The notes under the pieces are model-generated. The model did not search any database. It was not told the origin of the DNA and saw nothing but the letters and a program-made list of their open reading frames with translations. This document shows positions 43,370-54,100 of a stretch of DNA of 64,000 nucleotides, one piece after another. This DNA comes from Microglena sp. YARC. Lineage: Eukaryota > Chlorophyta > Chlorophyceae > Chlamydomonadales > Chlamydomonadaceae. Location of the stretch: assembly GCA_022414725.1 (NCBI GenBank), contig CM039462.1:59000195-59064194 (forward strand), in the 5' to 3' direction. A program made the translations under genes and the position numbers. Numbering within the stretch: position 1 is the first letter of the stretch; every line of letters starts with the position of its first letter.

Positions 43370-43510
43370 GCTGCACTAGAATCTCCTCCTCCATGCCCCC
43401 ATCCCCATCTTCCTCCTCCTCCATCTCCTCCTCCTTAGCAATGTCTACATTGTCTCCATCCGATTGCACAGCCTCTGCCTTGGTGTCCTTCTCAATGGAT
43501 TGGCAGCTTG
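43370..43510 (-). repeat. Inverted copy of the transposase acidic tail
   Basis: On the minus strand SIEKDTKAEAVQSDGDN and AKEEEMEEEEDGDGGMEEE match the C-terminal tail of the gene at 47490-47625 (SIEKDTRAEAVQSDGDN). The element thus carries an internal inverted repeat of about 140 bp, 4 kb apart. Confidence 0.75.
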
Positions 43511-44340
43511 ACCCCTTTGCATGACTCCTTGCTGTGCATTGATTGCCATGCCCAGCACCTTCTCTGGCAGCTTGACCCCTTTGCATGACCTGGCAGCTTG
43601 ACCCCTTTGCATGACCCCTTGATGTGCATTGATTGACCCCCCTTGCCGGGCCCCCCCTTGCTGCGCATGCATGAAAGACTGTTTTGATAAGTCGGAAAGG
43701 CTTTGCTTCATGCCTTGCGTTTTCACCTCTTTTCGTGCCTTGCGCTTTCACCTCCTTTCATGCCTTGCGCAAATTGCCTTTCGCATCCTGCATTGCTTTG
43801 CTGCGCATCTGCATTAGCACCGGGTGGCCCTGCATGGTCCCGAGTTGCACCTAATTCTCGCACCCTTTGCGCAATGCATTTCACTGCTATGGGAATTCAC
43901 TTCAGCTCTGTTCTCATGATCTGCTGCTTTGCCTTTCGCTTTCTGCATCGCCTTGCTGCGCATCTGCATTAGCACCGGGTGGTTGTGAATAACCCCCGAG
44001 TTGCACCTAATTCTCGCACCCTTTGCGCAATGCATTTCACTGTCACTGTCCTGCCTAGCACCTTCTCTGGTGGATGCTGGGCAGATAGCCAGGAGCACTG
44101 GCGCTCGGAGCACTGGATAGGTCTGCCTACCTGCATGGCGGTTACCCGCCTGCACCTGCCAGACCAGACCAGGACACGCGCCGGGCCAGCACCTGCGCCG
44201 GAGTACTGGCGAACAGCTCTGCACCCGCCTGCACCTTCCTGAGGCATGCCTACCTGCATGATGGTTACCCGCCTGCACCTGCGTCAGAGTACTGGCGGAC
44301 AGTACTGCATACCCATATGGCATGCATCCTTAGCTACCGT
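43510..44340. repeat. Patchwork of short direct repeats inside the transposon
   Basis: Words CAGCTTGACCCCTTTGCATG (three times near 43500-43610), AATTCTCGCACCCTTTGCGC (43852, 44008) and CATGGCGGTTACCCGCCTGC/CATGATGGTTACCCGCCTGC recur. Open frames exist on both strands but look repeat-driven. Confidence 0.6.
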
Positions 44341-44769
44341 TCCAAGATTTCCATAGCGTCTAGTTTGGTTATGAATAGCAGTGTAGTGGTAGACTGCAAT
44401 TGTAGCCCAGACTTAGCTGCCTTGTGCCTGTGTTGACCAAGTTACTGCTTGCCAACAGGTTGCCTTGTTTATTGGTTAATCTTTGCCGGGAGTGTGGTTG
44501 GGTGTTTATGTTGTGATTGGTACTTTACATGACACTGACATATGGATCATGTACACCTGCAGTTCTTATATTTTACTATGTTCTTGCCCACCTCGGCCAC
44601 CTACCTATTTACTAGGTTTGTTTTAGTGGCCCTGTACTGCAATAGGTAAAGCAAAGATGTGTAGTTGAGGCCTGTTTGCCTTGCATAGCATGACTGATGA
44701 AATGTCATAGCCCAGAAGAATTTAGCCCTTTTGCCTGTTCTGTCTAGGCATTCGGTGGATCAAGTTTTC

Positions 44770-45430
44770 ATTGACTGGTTTTAGGATTGATTTTTTTATG
44801 ATCGGGAGGACTGTATGTATTCCGAGTTTGGTTTTCTCAATCATTCGCTCGTTGGGTTTGACAATGCTCCCGATTATGTTCGGGAGGACTGTGGGTATTC
44901 TGAGTTTGGTTTTTCTCAATCATTCGCTCGTTGGGTTTAACAATGCTCCCGATTATGATCGGGAGGACTGTGGGTATTCTGAGTTTGGTTTTTCTCAATC
45001 ATTCGTTCGTTGGGTCTGACAATGCTCCCGATTATGATCGGGAGGACTATGGGTATGCCGAGTACAAAAAAAAAAAAAAAAAAAAAACCAGTACATGTTT
45101 TCTGAATCATTCGCTCGTTGGGTTTGACAATGCTCCCGATTATGATCGGGAGGACTGTGGGTATTCTGAGTTTGGTTATTCTCAATCATTCGTTCGTTGG
45201 GTTTGACAATGCTCCCGATTATGATCGGGAGGACTCTGGTATGCCGAGTACAAAAAAAAAAAAAAAAAAATGCCGAGTACATGTTTTCTGAATCATTCGC
45301 TTGTTGGGTTTGTCAGTGCTCCCGATTATGATCGGGAGGACTGTGTGTATTCCGAATTTGGTTTTCTCAATCATTCGCTCGTTGGGTTTGACAATGCTCC
45401 CGATTATGATCAGGAGGACTATGGGTATTC
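44770..45430. repeat. Tandem array of a ~76-bp unit with the palindrome CTCCCGATTATGATCGGGAG
   Basis: Seven units each contain TCAATCATTCGCTCGTTGGG and then the palindrome at 44867, 44946, 45025, 45133, 45212, 45319 and 45397. Two A-runs of about 20 bases (45066, 45252) follow TGCCGAGTAC. The same palindrome occurs singly in the introns of the transposase gene here and in the copy at 61.5-64 kb. Confidence 0.85.
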
Positions 45431-45689
45431 TGAGTTTGGTTTTTCTCTAAATCTGAATCTGATTTTGAATCTGAATCTGAATCTGAATCATTTGCTTTAC
45501 CAACCTATTTGTCTTCCGCAGGGTTTACAATGACAGTACCGTGGAAGTAAAACTCCAATCGGACGGGAAGGATTTGGGATGCGGCGTCATGGACGAATGG
45601 ACCAAGGAGCGCCAAGTGCAAATGAACATCGAAGTCGTTGTTGGTGGACCAGACTTCTATGTTACGGCTACGCACGCTCACTGGTTGAG

Positions 45690-47647
45690 GTTTCGCGGTA
45701 CTGTCATTGTTGGTTGAGATGAACTGGTTTGAGGAAGTGTACGTCCATTTCCTCCCTCCCGGACACACACATAGCAATCTTGACCAAAAGTACTCTGTGA
45801 TCTCGCAAGGGTTAAAGAACATGGAAGTGTACACCCTGGACCATCTGATGGGCATTGTTGGTAACTTATTCAAGAAAATGGGCCCTTACACAAGGCAAGA
45901 CGTCGTGACCTCTATAGGGGACTTCTCCGCTGTCCTCCTAGACAACGTTTACAAGTTGTTCGGTCATGGCACTAGCACCGTCAAAGAAGTGAATCGCCGT
46001 TTACACGCATTCAAGATAACGAAAGGTCCCAACGGGAGAGTCGGTAAGAATACTTGATATACTGATATTTACAAATTAAATGCTACCAAGCGTGTATGTA
46101 CTGTCTGCACAATGCTCCCGATTATGCTCGGGAGGAATATGGGTGTGCCATGTCCTCATTGATTTACATGTACAGTCTTCAATAGAAATTAAATGATACA
46201 AAGGAAGTTGTACCTTGGACCTAGGATGTATTATCCAAGGGATGCTCCCGAGTATAGTCGGGAGGAATATGGGTGTCCTAAATGATTCACTAATATAAAA
46301 TACATGTTTGCACACCAACAATTGCAGGGGTCTATTACAAGGAGTATGACGAGTCAGGATCTTGGAGAGGACAGTGGGACAATGACGCTGAACCTATTTA
46401 CGTCCTCCAAGGCTTCCCACTGGTGGACACCAGAACAGTATTTAAGGAAGCCCCCAAGATCAAGATTGAAGAGCTCGAGAATATCGAGGCAAACGGGGCG
46501 GCTGTCTGGAAGACTATTCATAACGAGAAGCCCGGAGGTGACGTCCTTGCAGGCCACATGGCCGATGGTCCTGTACAAAACCGCCGGTGACGACCGTGCA
46601 AGACCCGTAGCTGATGTCCGTGTACGACACGCAGCGGAGGACCTTCTAGAACCAGAAGCCGATGACCAGCAGCCGATGGATGAACCAGCAGCCGAAAGCC
46701 CATCCCATGCCCAGTCCTTCAAACATATTGCCGAGAAGCTTCGTGAAACTTGGGAAGCCAGCAATAAGTGGGGGCCTGATTTCTTCAACGTTGAGAAGAG
46801 TTATTGGAGCACTCAACCAGATGATGCTGTGACTGGGGAGTACCCGAAAGACCAACATTTTGTCGACTTCCCATCGAAGTTGTCAGCAACCAGTCGTGTT
46901 CTGACACAGTCTGAGAAATCAATGGCCAAGCGCTTGAAAGCAACATTGGATGACTTGTCCATGGATGTGTCAGACATTTTACCTGCAAGTAACGAGATTG
47001 CCAAGACTATGAAGGTCGCACACACTTTGGAGACTAATATGGAAAGGCCAGAGGAGGAGGATGTGTTGTACTTATATTCTTCACAAGGGACGAAGCCGGA
47101 TAGAAGAATAGCCTACGTGCCCACTACTGATTTGGTTGTTGGTCATGTCGCTGTGGTCAAGGTACAAATGGATGACTCTAGCGGACTGAGAGGATGGGAC
47201 GTGGTGGAGGTCAAATCACTACCAGTGAATGGAGAAGTGGAATGTGTATATTTAAAGCCCTTGTACTCTGGGGCTCAGAAGTTGGTGTACACTGAAACAC
47301 AATACCCAACTTGGCCAGAAGATTGGATGGACCACAAGCTTGTGCCTATTACCGTGGGGGTTAGGAGAAAAGCAACATGGACGGGCTATATTCCCATTGA
47401 CGCATTTCAATTCAGCTGCGAACCCACCAAGGGTATGAAGATCCAGAGAAAGTACCACACAAGCATGCTCCTAGCTTGTCAATCCATTGAGAAGGACACC
47501 AGGGCAGAGGCTGTGCAATCGGATGGAGACAATGCAGACATTGCTGAGGAGGAGGAGATGGAGGAGGAGGAAGATGGGGATGGGGACATGGAGGAGGAGA
47601 AGGAAGAGGAAGAGGAGGACGAGGAGGGGGGGGAGGAGGAGGAGTAA
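45690..47647 (+). pseudogene. DUF7869-like transposase gene, 3' half, two exons, one frameshift
   Basis: Exon 45690-46043 reads SLLVEMNWFEEVYVHFLPPG, HTHSNLDQKYSVISQGLKN and so on to GRVG. Intron 46044-46327 (GTAAGA...TTGCAG) holds two palindromes. Exon 46328-47647 starts VYYKEYDESGSWRGQWDND and ends in a long Glu/Asp tail. An extra A in ACAAAACC at about 46576 breaks the frame; the copy on the minus strand at 61.6 kb lacks it. GHTHSNLDQ matches the DUF7869-type motif GHTHxxxDQ and is probably the third acidic region of an RNase-H-fold transposase. The first two (DAMDNKK and MDNAAKDNKN in the other copy) are missing here. Upstream of 45705 an unrelated exon (VYNDSTVEVKLQSDGKDLG, after TTCCGCAG) is joined. 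Confidence 0.6.
46115..46264. repeat. Two intron palindromes, CTCCCGA(N6)TCGGGAG
   Basis: CTCCCGATTATGCTCGGGAG at 46115-46134 and CTCCCGAGTATAGTCGGGAG at 46245-46264, each within ATG-[palindrome]-GAATATGGGTGT. Both lie in the intron of the transposase gene. The corresponding intron of the second copy has both as well (61925-61944, 62055-62074). Confidence 0.85.
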
Positions 47648-47700
47648 GATGTTTGACACATAGCCGTTTTTTACTAAATTAGAAAAATTAAATGAATTAT

Positions 47701-47942
47701 ACTTACGATTTTTATTGTAAGATGTAAAAGCTGAATTCTGCCTGCCGACTTATAACCGTCCGCTTTCCCTTTATTTCTTACAATTATAATTGTAAGACAC
47801 GAATTGATGTTAACACCTTTTGTTCCAAATATGGCATTTCAACGTTGTAACATTCGCAATCTGTACGTTTCTCCGTCTTTCAAGCTCATTTCAAGCATAT
47901 TTTGTCAAAATTGACTACAATCTTACGATTTTTATCGTAAGA
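47701..47942. repeat. Right subterminal palindromes TCTTAC(N10)GTAAGA, three copies
   Basis: 22-bp palindromes at 47701-47722, 47776-47797 and 47921-47942, plus a half site at 47981. They mirror the left set at 42510-42679. Confidence 0.75.
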
Positions 47943-48021
47943 TTGCATTTGGAAAGCATCAAAAGACCCCCAAAAAGTGATTGTAAGATTGGAAATCCGT
48001 TCGGAAGCAGGAACGCCCATT

Positions 48022-48475
48022 ATAAGATATAAACGCATCGGTGCTGCTGACCGATACATCGGATTTCGTTTGAGTTCGCAACTCAGGGTCGTGAGATCCC
48101 TCTCGGTCAAGCGATACTCTAACTTGACCGTTGACACACACATGCGTGCTGAGCGCATAGCCCTCATTTCTGAACGGAATTTTGCAGACAGTATGCACCC
48201 TCTAGGGGGGCGAGCGACAACTTCCGCCTCCATCAGCCTCCTCCACAATGCGGCTTTGACACCAGAAACCATCAGTCCACGATCTCGACACGCCTTCTTT
48301 AGAACATCCGCTTTGCTTGCCTCTGAAAGACCCTCGTGAATACGCATCCTCTCGAACACTGCATCGTTCACGATGCAAACACCAGGCTCCAGCTTCTCTT
48401 GCACCGCAATACTAAGCTCTGTGAACGCTACGTTTCCCACCAACATGAGGTTCGCGGCGTCCTCTGAGACGTCGC
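48022..48475 (-). pseudogene. F-box/SAP/XPA-like gene, middle segment (between two transposons)
   Basis: Begins with the target duplication GTCGC (48471-48475), then VSEDAANLMLVGNVAFTELS (rest of the F-box-like part). A SAP-like helix-extended-helix follows (LSEASKADVLKKACRDRGLM and SGVKAALWRRLMEAE). The XPA-like block is VKLEYRLTERDLTTLSCELK and NPMYRSAAPMRLYLI. XPA proteins share Y.LTE.DL, NP and M(K/R)LYL in this order and use the domain to bind damaged DNA. SAP domains bind DNA as well. The element at 42466-48021 is inserted right after the LYLI codons. Confidence 0.65.
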
Positions 48476-48869
48476 TGTCAGCATGAATTGCGGTGCTCTC
48501 AAGCGTTTTATGACTTGGTGACTACTTATGTACTCCCTTAGAACTATCGGCCCTGATAGCTTCCCATAGTGATAGCTTCCCGTAGAACTGAGTCATCCTT
48601 TAGTGACTCAGTGTCAGCTCCCTATTGACTGCCTGTCTCTCTGTGTCTTATCGGTCTCTCCCTGACATGTCCTGTGTTAAACGGTGTCAGGGTGACAAGT
48701 TCCGGGCTTAGGGTCTATTCAGGTTACAGGCATCCACTTCGCCCACCGCTGGTGTCCTTTAGTGTACGTCCTTGCTTGTAACGTTATTCTCGTCTCTGTG
48801 TATAGATTGGCGCGTCTGTCTCCGCTGCATACATCTCTGTCCACTCTTAGAAGTGCTTAATAGCTGATA
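48476..48869 (+). repeat. 5' LTR of the Ty1/copia element
   Basis: TGTCAGCATGAATTGCGGTG to CTTAATAGCTGATA. The sequence right after it (GGTTCTGGGCTTCATC) should contain the primer-binding site; I could not assign the tRNA. Confidence 0.95.
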
Positions 48870-48906
48870 GGTTCTGGGCTTCATCTCGATCTACCACTGC
48901 TTTATA

Positions 48907-51105
48907 ATGCAACTTCCGCGTGGGCCTCCTGCCGGCTTCGAAAAGCTAACCCCACAGAATGGTTTGTCTTGGTCGCGCGGTATGGAGAGCGTCATTGTAT
49001 CCAATGGCTGCGACCGCATTCTTTCGTTCAAGACTCGTGTTCCCACTGATTGGCTTGATGATTGCGCGCCAGCGGCCTCTGCTGCCTTAGATGAGTCTCC
49101 TTCCGCCATCATGGAAGACATCCCCCCCTACCAAACCTCCATTTCTCTCCCTCCTTCTCCTCTTGTCCAACGCCTCCTTCCTGAGGTAGAGGATATTCTG
49201 ATGCGTCTATGCTGCGTCTCGACTCAGATCATCAAATACAAGTCTTCTCCTCCGCCTCCTGATGCCCGTTTTGAGTATGACAATGCTGATCTGGCTCGCC
49301 ATAAGCATGAAGATGGCTACTACACTGAGGATGACGATGACAACGAAGAGGAAGACCTACAGAGTGCGCGGAGTGGTGACTTCGGTGGAGTCACACCTTC
49401 CACTGCCACTCGTGTTTTTGAGTCTCCGGTGTTTGAGCACCAGTCGGCTCCTCCTCCTCCTCCTCCTCCTCCTCCTGTCTACAAGCCTCCGACTGCTCCT
49501 CCGCATCCACCTGCGGTACCTGAGTTGGCTATGCCAACTTTGCTGAGAAGCTCGTCACTTGGTCCTTTGATTCCTCCCCTCCCCTTTGTTCGCAACCCTT
49601 CTGAGCGAGCTCTGGCTGGCTACCACACGCGGTCTCGTGAAACTGCTGTTGCTGCCTCGAGTGTCCACAGCGATGCTGCTGGCCCCTCCCTGAATCCACC
49701 TCCACCTCCACCGGTGGAGCAGCCTCCTGCCCCTTCTCCTTTTCCTCCCCCCCTGCCCTACTACCCGAATCGCTCGCTGGGATGCTTATCCTGGGAGCAC
49801 CTGCTTGATGGCTCCACACCTTCGCGCATGGATGTGCGGAGTTGCCGCCAAATTCGCCAGGCGCAGAAAGCTGGTGACTCCTTGGACCGCACTTTGTACG
49901 GTAGGATGGATCAGGCTGCCACTCGGGCTAATCTAGATACGAAGGGGCGGGCTAGGCGAGTGATGGTGTTCTCTGAGTTGGGTCATGCATGCAGTGCTTA
50001 TCTGGGGCCTGTGCATGCAGGGATTGACTACCCCCCTCCTGGTGGTGCTACCTTTGGTGGATTGGGAGTTCGAAATGCAAATCTACGCAAGTACCAGTTT
50101 GCCAAAGTTCCTCTCAGCTTTGTACCTCCTAGGCCAGATTTTGAGCTACTCGTAAATGTTGCGAGTTCTTTGGATGAGATTGAGAACCTTGATGACCAGC
50201 GTGCATATGATGCTGGCATCGCTGCCGAGTACTTTCTGTCGGTTCGCGCTATGTATGATGCCACGCCGTTTTCGCCTGTTGCCTCACCACCTGCCTCTCC
50301 TAGTCAGACTCGTGTAGATCCTGCACTGTTAGGATTTAGTACCCTGCCCCTTGCACGCCAGAAGTTCATGTGTCTCACCATGATGCTCGCGCACATGACG
50401 GAACCGATGGTACAGGTGTATCAGGATTTTGCTACACCTCGCGATATCTTACTGCATATCAAGAGGCAGCATTCTGATGCCCTTGCTGCTTGGGTTCCCC
50501 TCATGCTTGTTGAGCTTCGTAGTGTGACCATGAACAACTCTGAACCCGTGGATGTGTTCTTTCGCAGGGTGCGGCAGTTGTGCACTGATCTTCGCAGTGC
50601 GGGATACCCGCAGCCGCAGCGTCACGCGATGCACACTATAATCAATGGCATCACTCACCCTCGATTCGATTCGCTGCGCCTCCAGTTTGGCTTTGAGTTG
50701 TACCAGAACAAGACCGTAGACTACTGGTCTTGTCTTGATGCTTATAGATCGTTAGATTTCTTAAATGTGTCTCTCCCCAGGTCTAATCCAAGGCATCCTG
50801 GCTGGTCCCGCGACCCTCCCCAGATCCCTGCTAATGCTGCTTTCCAGCGGGGCAAGGGATCTGGTTCTCAGAGTTCCGGGGGCACCAAGAGGCGCTTGGA
50901 TTGCACTTGGGGACCCTGTCGTTCGAAAACGAGCCACTCGGAAGACCGCTGCTTTACAAAGTATCCGGAACTCAGAAAGGCCAAGGGACGTGCACCTGGT
51001 TCTGAACCGGTGCCCGTAGCTTTGGCCCTTCCAGGGTCGCTTACACGTAAGCAGCTGTCGTCCTTGCAGGCTCAGATCGATGGGTACGCCATTTCAAAGA
51101 ACTAG
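48907..51105 (+). CDS. Gag-like protein of the Ty1/copia element
   Basis: An intact frame of 732 residues from ATG 48907, 38 bp after the LTR. Residues 150-300 are a Pro-rich low-complexity region ([20 protein letters not shown]). The region about 480-630 has the capsid-like helical pattern (FMCLTMMLAHMTEPMVQVYQ, ELRSVTMNNSEPVDVFFRRV) of copia gag. Near 680 a Cys/His cluster (CTWGPCRSKTSHSEDRCF) resembles a zinc knuckle of atypical spacing. The C-terminus ends QIDGYAISKN. It packages element RNA. A TAG stop separates it from pol. The length is larger than most copia gags because of the Pro-rich insert. Confidence 0.8.
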   Translation: MQLPRGPPAGFEKLTPQNGLSWSRGMESVIVSNGCDRILSFKTRVPTDWLDDCAPAASAALDESPSAIMEDIPPYQTSISLPPSPLVQRLLPEVEDILMRLCCVSTQIIKYKSSPPPPDARFEYDNADLARHKHEDGYYTEDDDDNEEEDLQSARSGDFGGVTPSTATRVFESPVFEHQSAPPPPPPPPPVYKPPTAPPHPPAVPELAMPTLLRSSSLGPLIPPLPFVRNPSERALAGYHTRSRETAVAASSVHSDAAGPSLNPPPPPPVEQPPAPSPFPPPLPYYPNRSLGCLSWEHLLDGSTPSRMDVRSCRQIRQAQKAGDSLDRTLYGRMDQAATRANLDTKGRARRVMVFSELGHACSAYLGPVHAGIDYPPPGGATFGGLGVRNANLRKYQFAKVPLSFVPPRPDFELLVNVASSLDEIENLDDQRAYDAGIAAEYFLSVRAMYDATPFSPVASPPASPSQTRVDPALLGFSTLPLARQKFMCLTMMLAHMTEPMVQVYQDFATPRDILLHIKRQHSDALAAWVPLMLVELRSVTMNNSEPVDVFFRRVRQLCTDLRSAGYPQPQRHAMHTIINGITHPRFDSLRLQFGFELYQNKTVDYWSCLDAYRSLDFLNVSLPRSNPRHPGWSRDPPQIPANAAFQRGKGSGSQSSGGTKRRLDCTWGPCRSKTSHSEDRCFTKYPELRKAKGRAPGSEPVPVALALPGSLTRKQLSSLQAQIDGYAISKN

Positions 51106-51111
51106 GAGGTA

Positions 51112-51160
51112 AGCTCTGTCCTATTTTCTTGCACGACTAAGTTCTCAAACATTTGCAGCC
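51112..51160 (+). other. Intron-like segment between gag and pol
   Basis: GAG|GTAAGCTC at 51108 and CATTTGCAG at 51160 look like splice donor and acceptor around about 50 bases. Splicing would not remove the gag TAG but would bring pol closer. Copia elements of insects use splicing to control the gag:pol ratio. Here that role is speculation. Confidence 0.3.
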
Positions 51161-54100
51161 CAAGTCTTTCTGAAGGTATCTGGCATGTGGACTCGGGAGC
51201 TGGGATGTCAATCACAGGTGATAGGTCGTTGTTCACTGTGTTTGAATCCTCTGCTGTTGGGCCTGCAGTTCGATTTGCTGATGGGGTGATTCAACGGTCA
51301 GAGGGTATGGGGTCCATTGTGTTATGTAGTGATTAGTTACCAACATCAATCACCTTAACCAATGTTCTATACATACCCCACTGTCCAGTAAATCTCCTGT
51401 CCGTAAATGCTGTAGCTCGTTCCCTCCACTGCAAGATTGCTTTTGATAGTATTAGTTGTACTGCCACTCAGGGCTCTTCTGTGCTCTGGTCCTTTCCTGC
51501 TTCCAGTGATGGTGTGTATAAGTTTGCATGTAGGCCTTGTCACACCTCCAGTCGTTGTTTGAGGGTTGCTGAATATTATCCAGCTTTTGCACTTGATGTT
51601 GATGAGGACGGTGGAGTTATTATCCCTACCACTCCTGGTTGTGGCATAGGCGACTGGGTCATCCCGGTTATGATGCCTTGCACAACCTTGTCAAGCGTGG
51701 TATGGTTACGAACTTACCCCTCAGCCTTCATCAAGTACAAAAGATGGGTAAGATCCCATGTGATGCTTGTCAACAGGCTAAGGGAAAGCGTCTCCCTTTT
51801 CCTAAAGAAAGCATGACTGAGGTCCTTGCACCCCTCCAACGCCTTCACTTGGATATCATGGGACCGGTTCATATTAGGGGTCTTCGTGGGAGTTTTATAT
51901 CTTGTGCCTTGTAGACCAATTCTCTGGCTATGCTGAGGTATTGTGCTTGAGGACCAAGGATGAAGCTCCCTTAGCAGTCCAGACTATCATCCTCAGATGG
52001 TCAAATCAGCTGCAGGGGTGTGCCTTTAAGTGTCTGAGATCTGACAGGGCTAAAGAGTTTATAGTTAAATGGTTCGAGGATTGGTTAGAATCGGTTGGGG
52101 CAGTACATGAGTTGTCTTTGGCATACACTGCACAGCAGAATGCAACTGTGGAAAGGTATAATGGGGTCCTTCAGAATATAGCTAGGAGTATCCACTTGGA
52201 GTCTAAGCTTACTAAGTCCTTTTGGCCCTATGCCTTCCTGGCTGCTTGTTACCTTAGAAACCGTCTGCCTAACCAGGGACGCAAGACACCCGTTGAGTTG
52301 TTTTATGGGGTGAAACCTGATGTGTCGTTATTACGTGTGTTTGGATGCCCCTGCTATGTTACTCTAGTCAATGGGAAGAAACGTAATAAGCTAGACGAAA
52401 GGGCGTTATCTGGTAGACTGGTTGGGTATTCTCTGGTGAGTAAGGGTTATTTTGTTTGGGTTCCTAAGTTGCGCCAGGTAGTAGAGAGTCGTGATGTACT
52501 CTTCTATGAGCAGTTTGATCATAACTGCATTCCTGGGCTAACTCCCTATGATGGGTCGCCATATGTCTCTAGCATCCCTGCCGCCATCAACGGACACATG
52601 CCTGAGGTTGCGGTTGATTCCCTAGACCCTTTGTCTTCCCCAATTGTTGACCACTGTCTTGGCCATAGGATGACTCTGCGACCTAGGTCGGGGGCCAGTG
52701 GTACTGTTTTGCGTGAGAACACACTGGGCGGGGCGAGTTTCTGCGGCTCCTACGGACAAAATCTTAGCCGAATCTCAGGGGGTCGCCAGGCCCTCCTCTG
52801 CGTCACATTCCGTCGGTGAAGTCGTTGGATTTACACCAACTCAGACCATAGTGGATCCTTTGTTAGATCCATTGCCTACTAGTCATCATACTCCCATCAT
52901 CACTGATAGCTCGATGGAGTTGGTGAACGCTTCACCTCCTGCCGTCTCTGATAGATTACTCAGGAGTCCGGGTGATGATGTAGCCGTTGCAGATGATGCA
53001 AGTGATGATCTTTGAACCGTGGTCAGGCTCCGATACTGCGTATGGCTGGGGTGTTCCGGTCGACCCAGGCTTCGTTGATTTAGAGGCAAAGAAGGCCGGC
53101 CCTGTTCAACCAGGCAGTAGTTCTGCACTGGGGGCTTTACTAATGGTTACTTCTGATACTGCCGATACCCCCGCTGCCCATGTACAAGTAAACTGCTTGT
53201 ACGTGGGAGCATCAGTTGCATCCACCACTGAACTGACCTACAAAGGTGCCATGTTGCATACCAACCCTGACAGGGATCAATGGCTTCTTGCCATGAAGGA
53301 TGAGATGGCTTCCCTTCATGCCCATGGTACATGGGTTCTCACTCCACATCCTCGTAAGCAGAAGATCCTGTCTGGCAGGTGGTTATTTGTGAAGAAGATT
53401 GGTGTTGATGGTACTATACGCTTCAAGGCACGTTTTGTGGTCCGTGGTTTTCTGCAGCGTCCTGGGCTGGATTTTCATGATGTATATGCCCCTGTCTCCT
53501 CCAAAGCAGGTCTTAGGGTGCTCCTGGCTGCCATCACTCATAGGAAGATGTTTGTTCGGCAGCTAGACATCAAGACTGCATTCCTAAATGCCAAGCTGGA
53601 GCCTGGTCTGGACCTGTACTGCCACCAGCCTGAGGGCTTTAGGCACCTTGGTCCTAACGGTGTTCCACTTGTCTGCAAACTGATCAAGTCCCTTTATGGA
53701 TTGAAGCAGGCACCCAGAGCTTGGAGTAGGGATGTCAAGCGGGTTCTGGTTGCTCATGGCTTTACTATGTGCAAGCAGAACCTGCTCTGTACTTTAGGAA
53801 GGATTCTGATGGTGGGTGGAGCTATGTCCTAACCTATGTTGATGACTTTATCTGTGCTTTTAGTGAGCTGGATAGGTATGTGTTGCTGATCCAGGCAATG
53901 GAAGCAGCTGGCTGGGAGGTCAAAGAGATGGGTGTTCCAATTCAGTTCCTCTCTTTGGACATGGATGTTACTCTTGACTCTGAAGGCAGGTGTGTTCAGA
54001 TCAATCTCTCTCAGCACACCTACATTGTTGATCTGGTGGAGCAGTTTGGTCTTACTGCTGCTGCCCCACCCAAGTTTGCTGCTCCCATGTCCAAATCCAC

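Larger units (their letters stand above)
42466..48021. mobile_element. 5.56-kb DNA transposon, TIR AATGGGCGTTCCTGCTTCCG, target duplication ATAA
   Basis: Both ends carry the same ~30-bp inverted repeat (AATGGGCGTTCCTGCTTCCG and AACGGATTT). ATAA flanks it at 42462-42465 and 48022-48025. Removing the element plus one ATAA restores the host gene's frame through the XPA-like motif (MRLYLI + RDVARVAL), which fixes the borders. Inside are subterminal palindromes, a patchwork of short repeats (43300-44350), a hairpin array (44770-45430) and the 3' half of a DUF7869-like transposase gene. The N-terminal half of the transposase is missing, so this copy was probably moved in trans. The MITEs in the window share the GGCGTTCCTGC ends. 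Confidence 0.85.

Noticed and set aside
43335..44323. Minus-strand coding genes in the repeat patchwork
   Set aside because: Apart from the inverted acidic-tail copy, the frames are explained by short direct repeats and have no family motif.
44770..45430. CRISPR-like array of palindromic repeats
   Set aside because: The segments between palindromes are also repeated (TCAATCATTCGCTCGTTGGG), so they are not spacers.
47471..47661. Leu-rich or Ser-rich minus-strand frames
   Set aside because: They are the complement of the Glu/Asp tail of the transposase gene.
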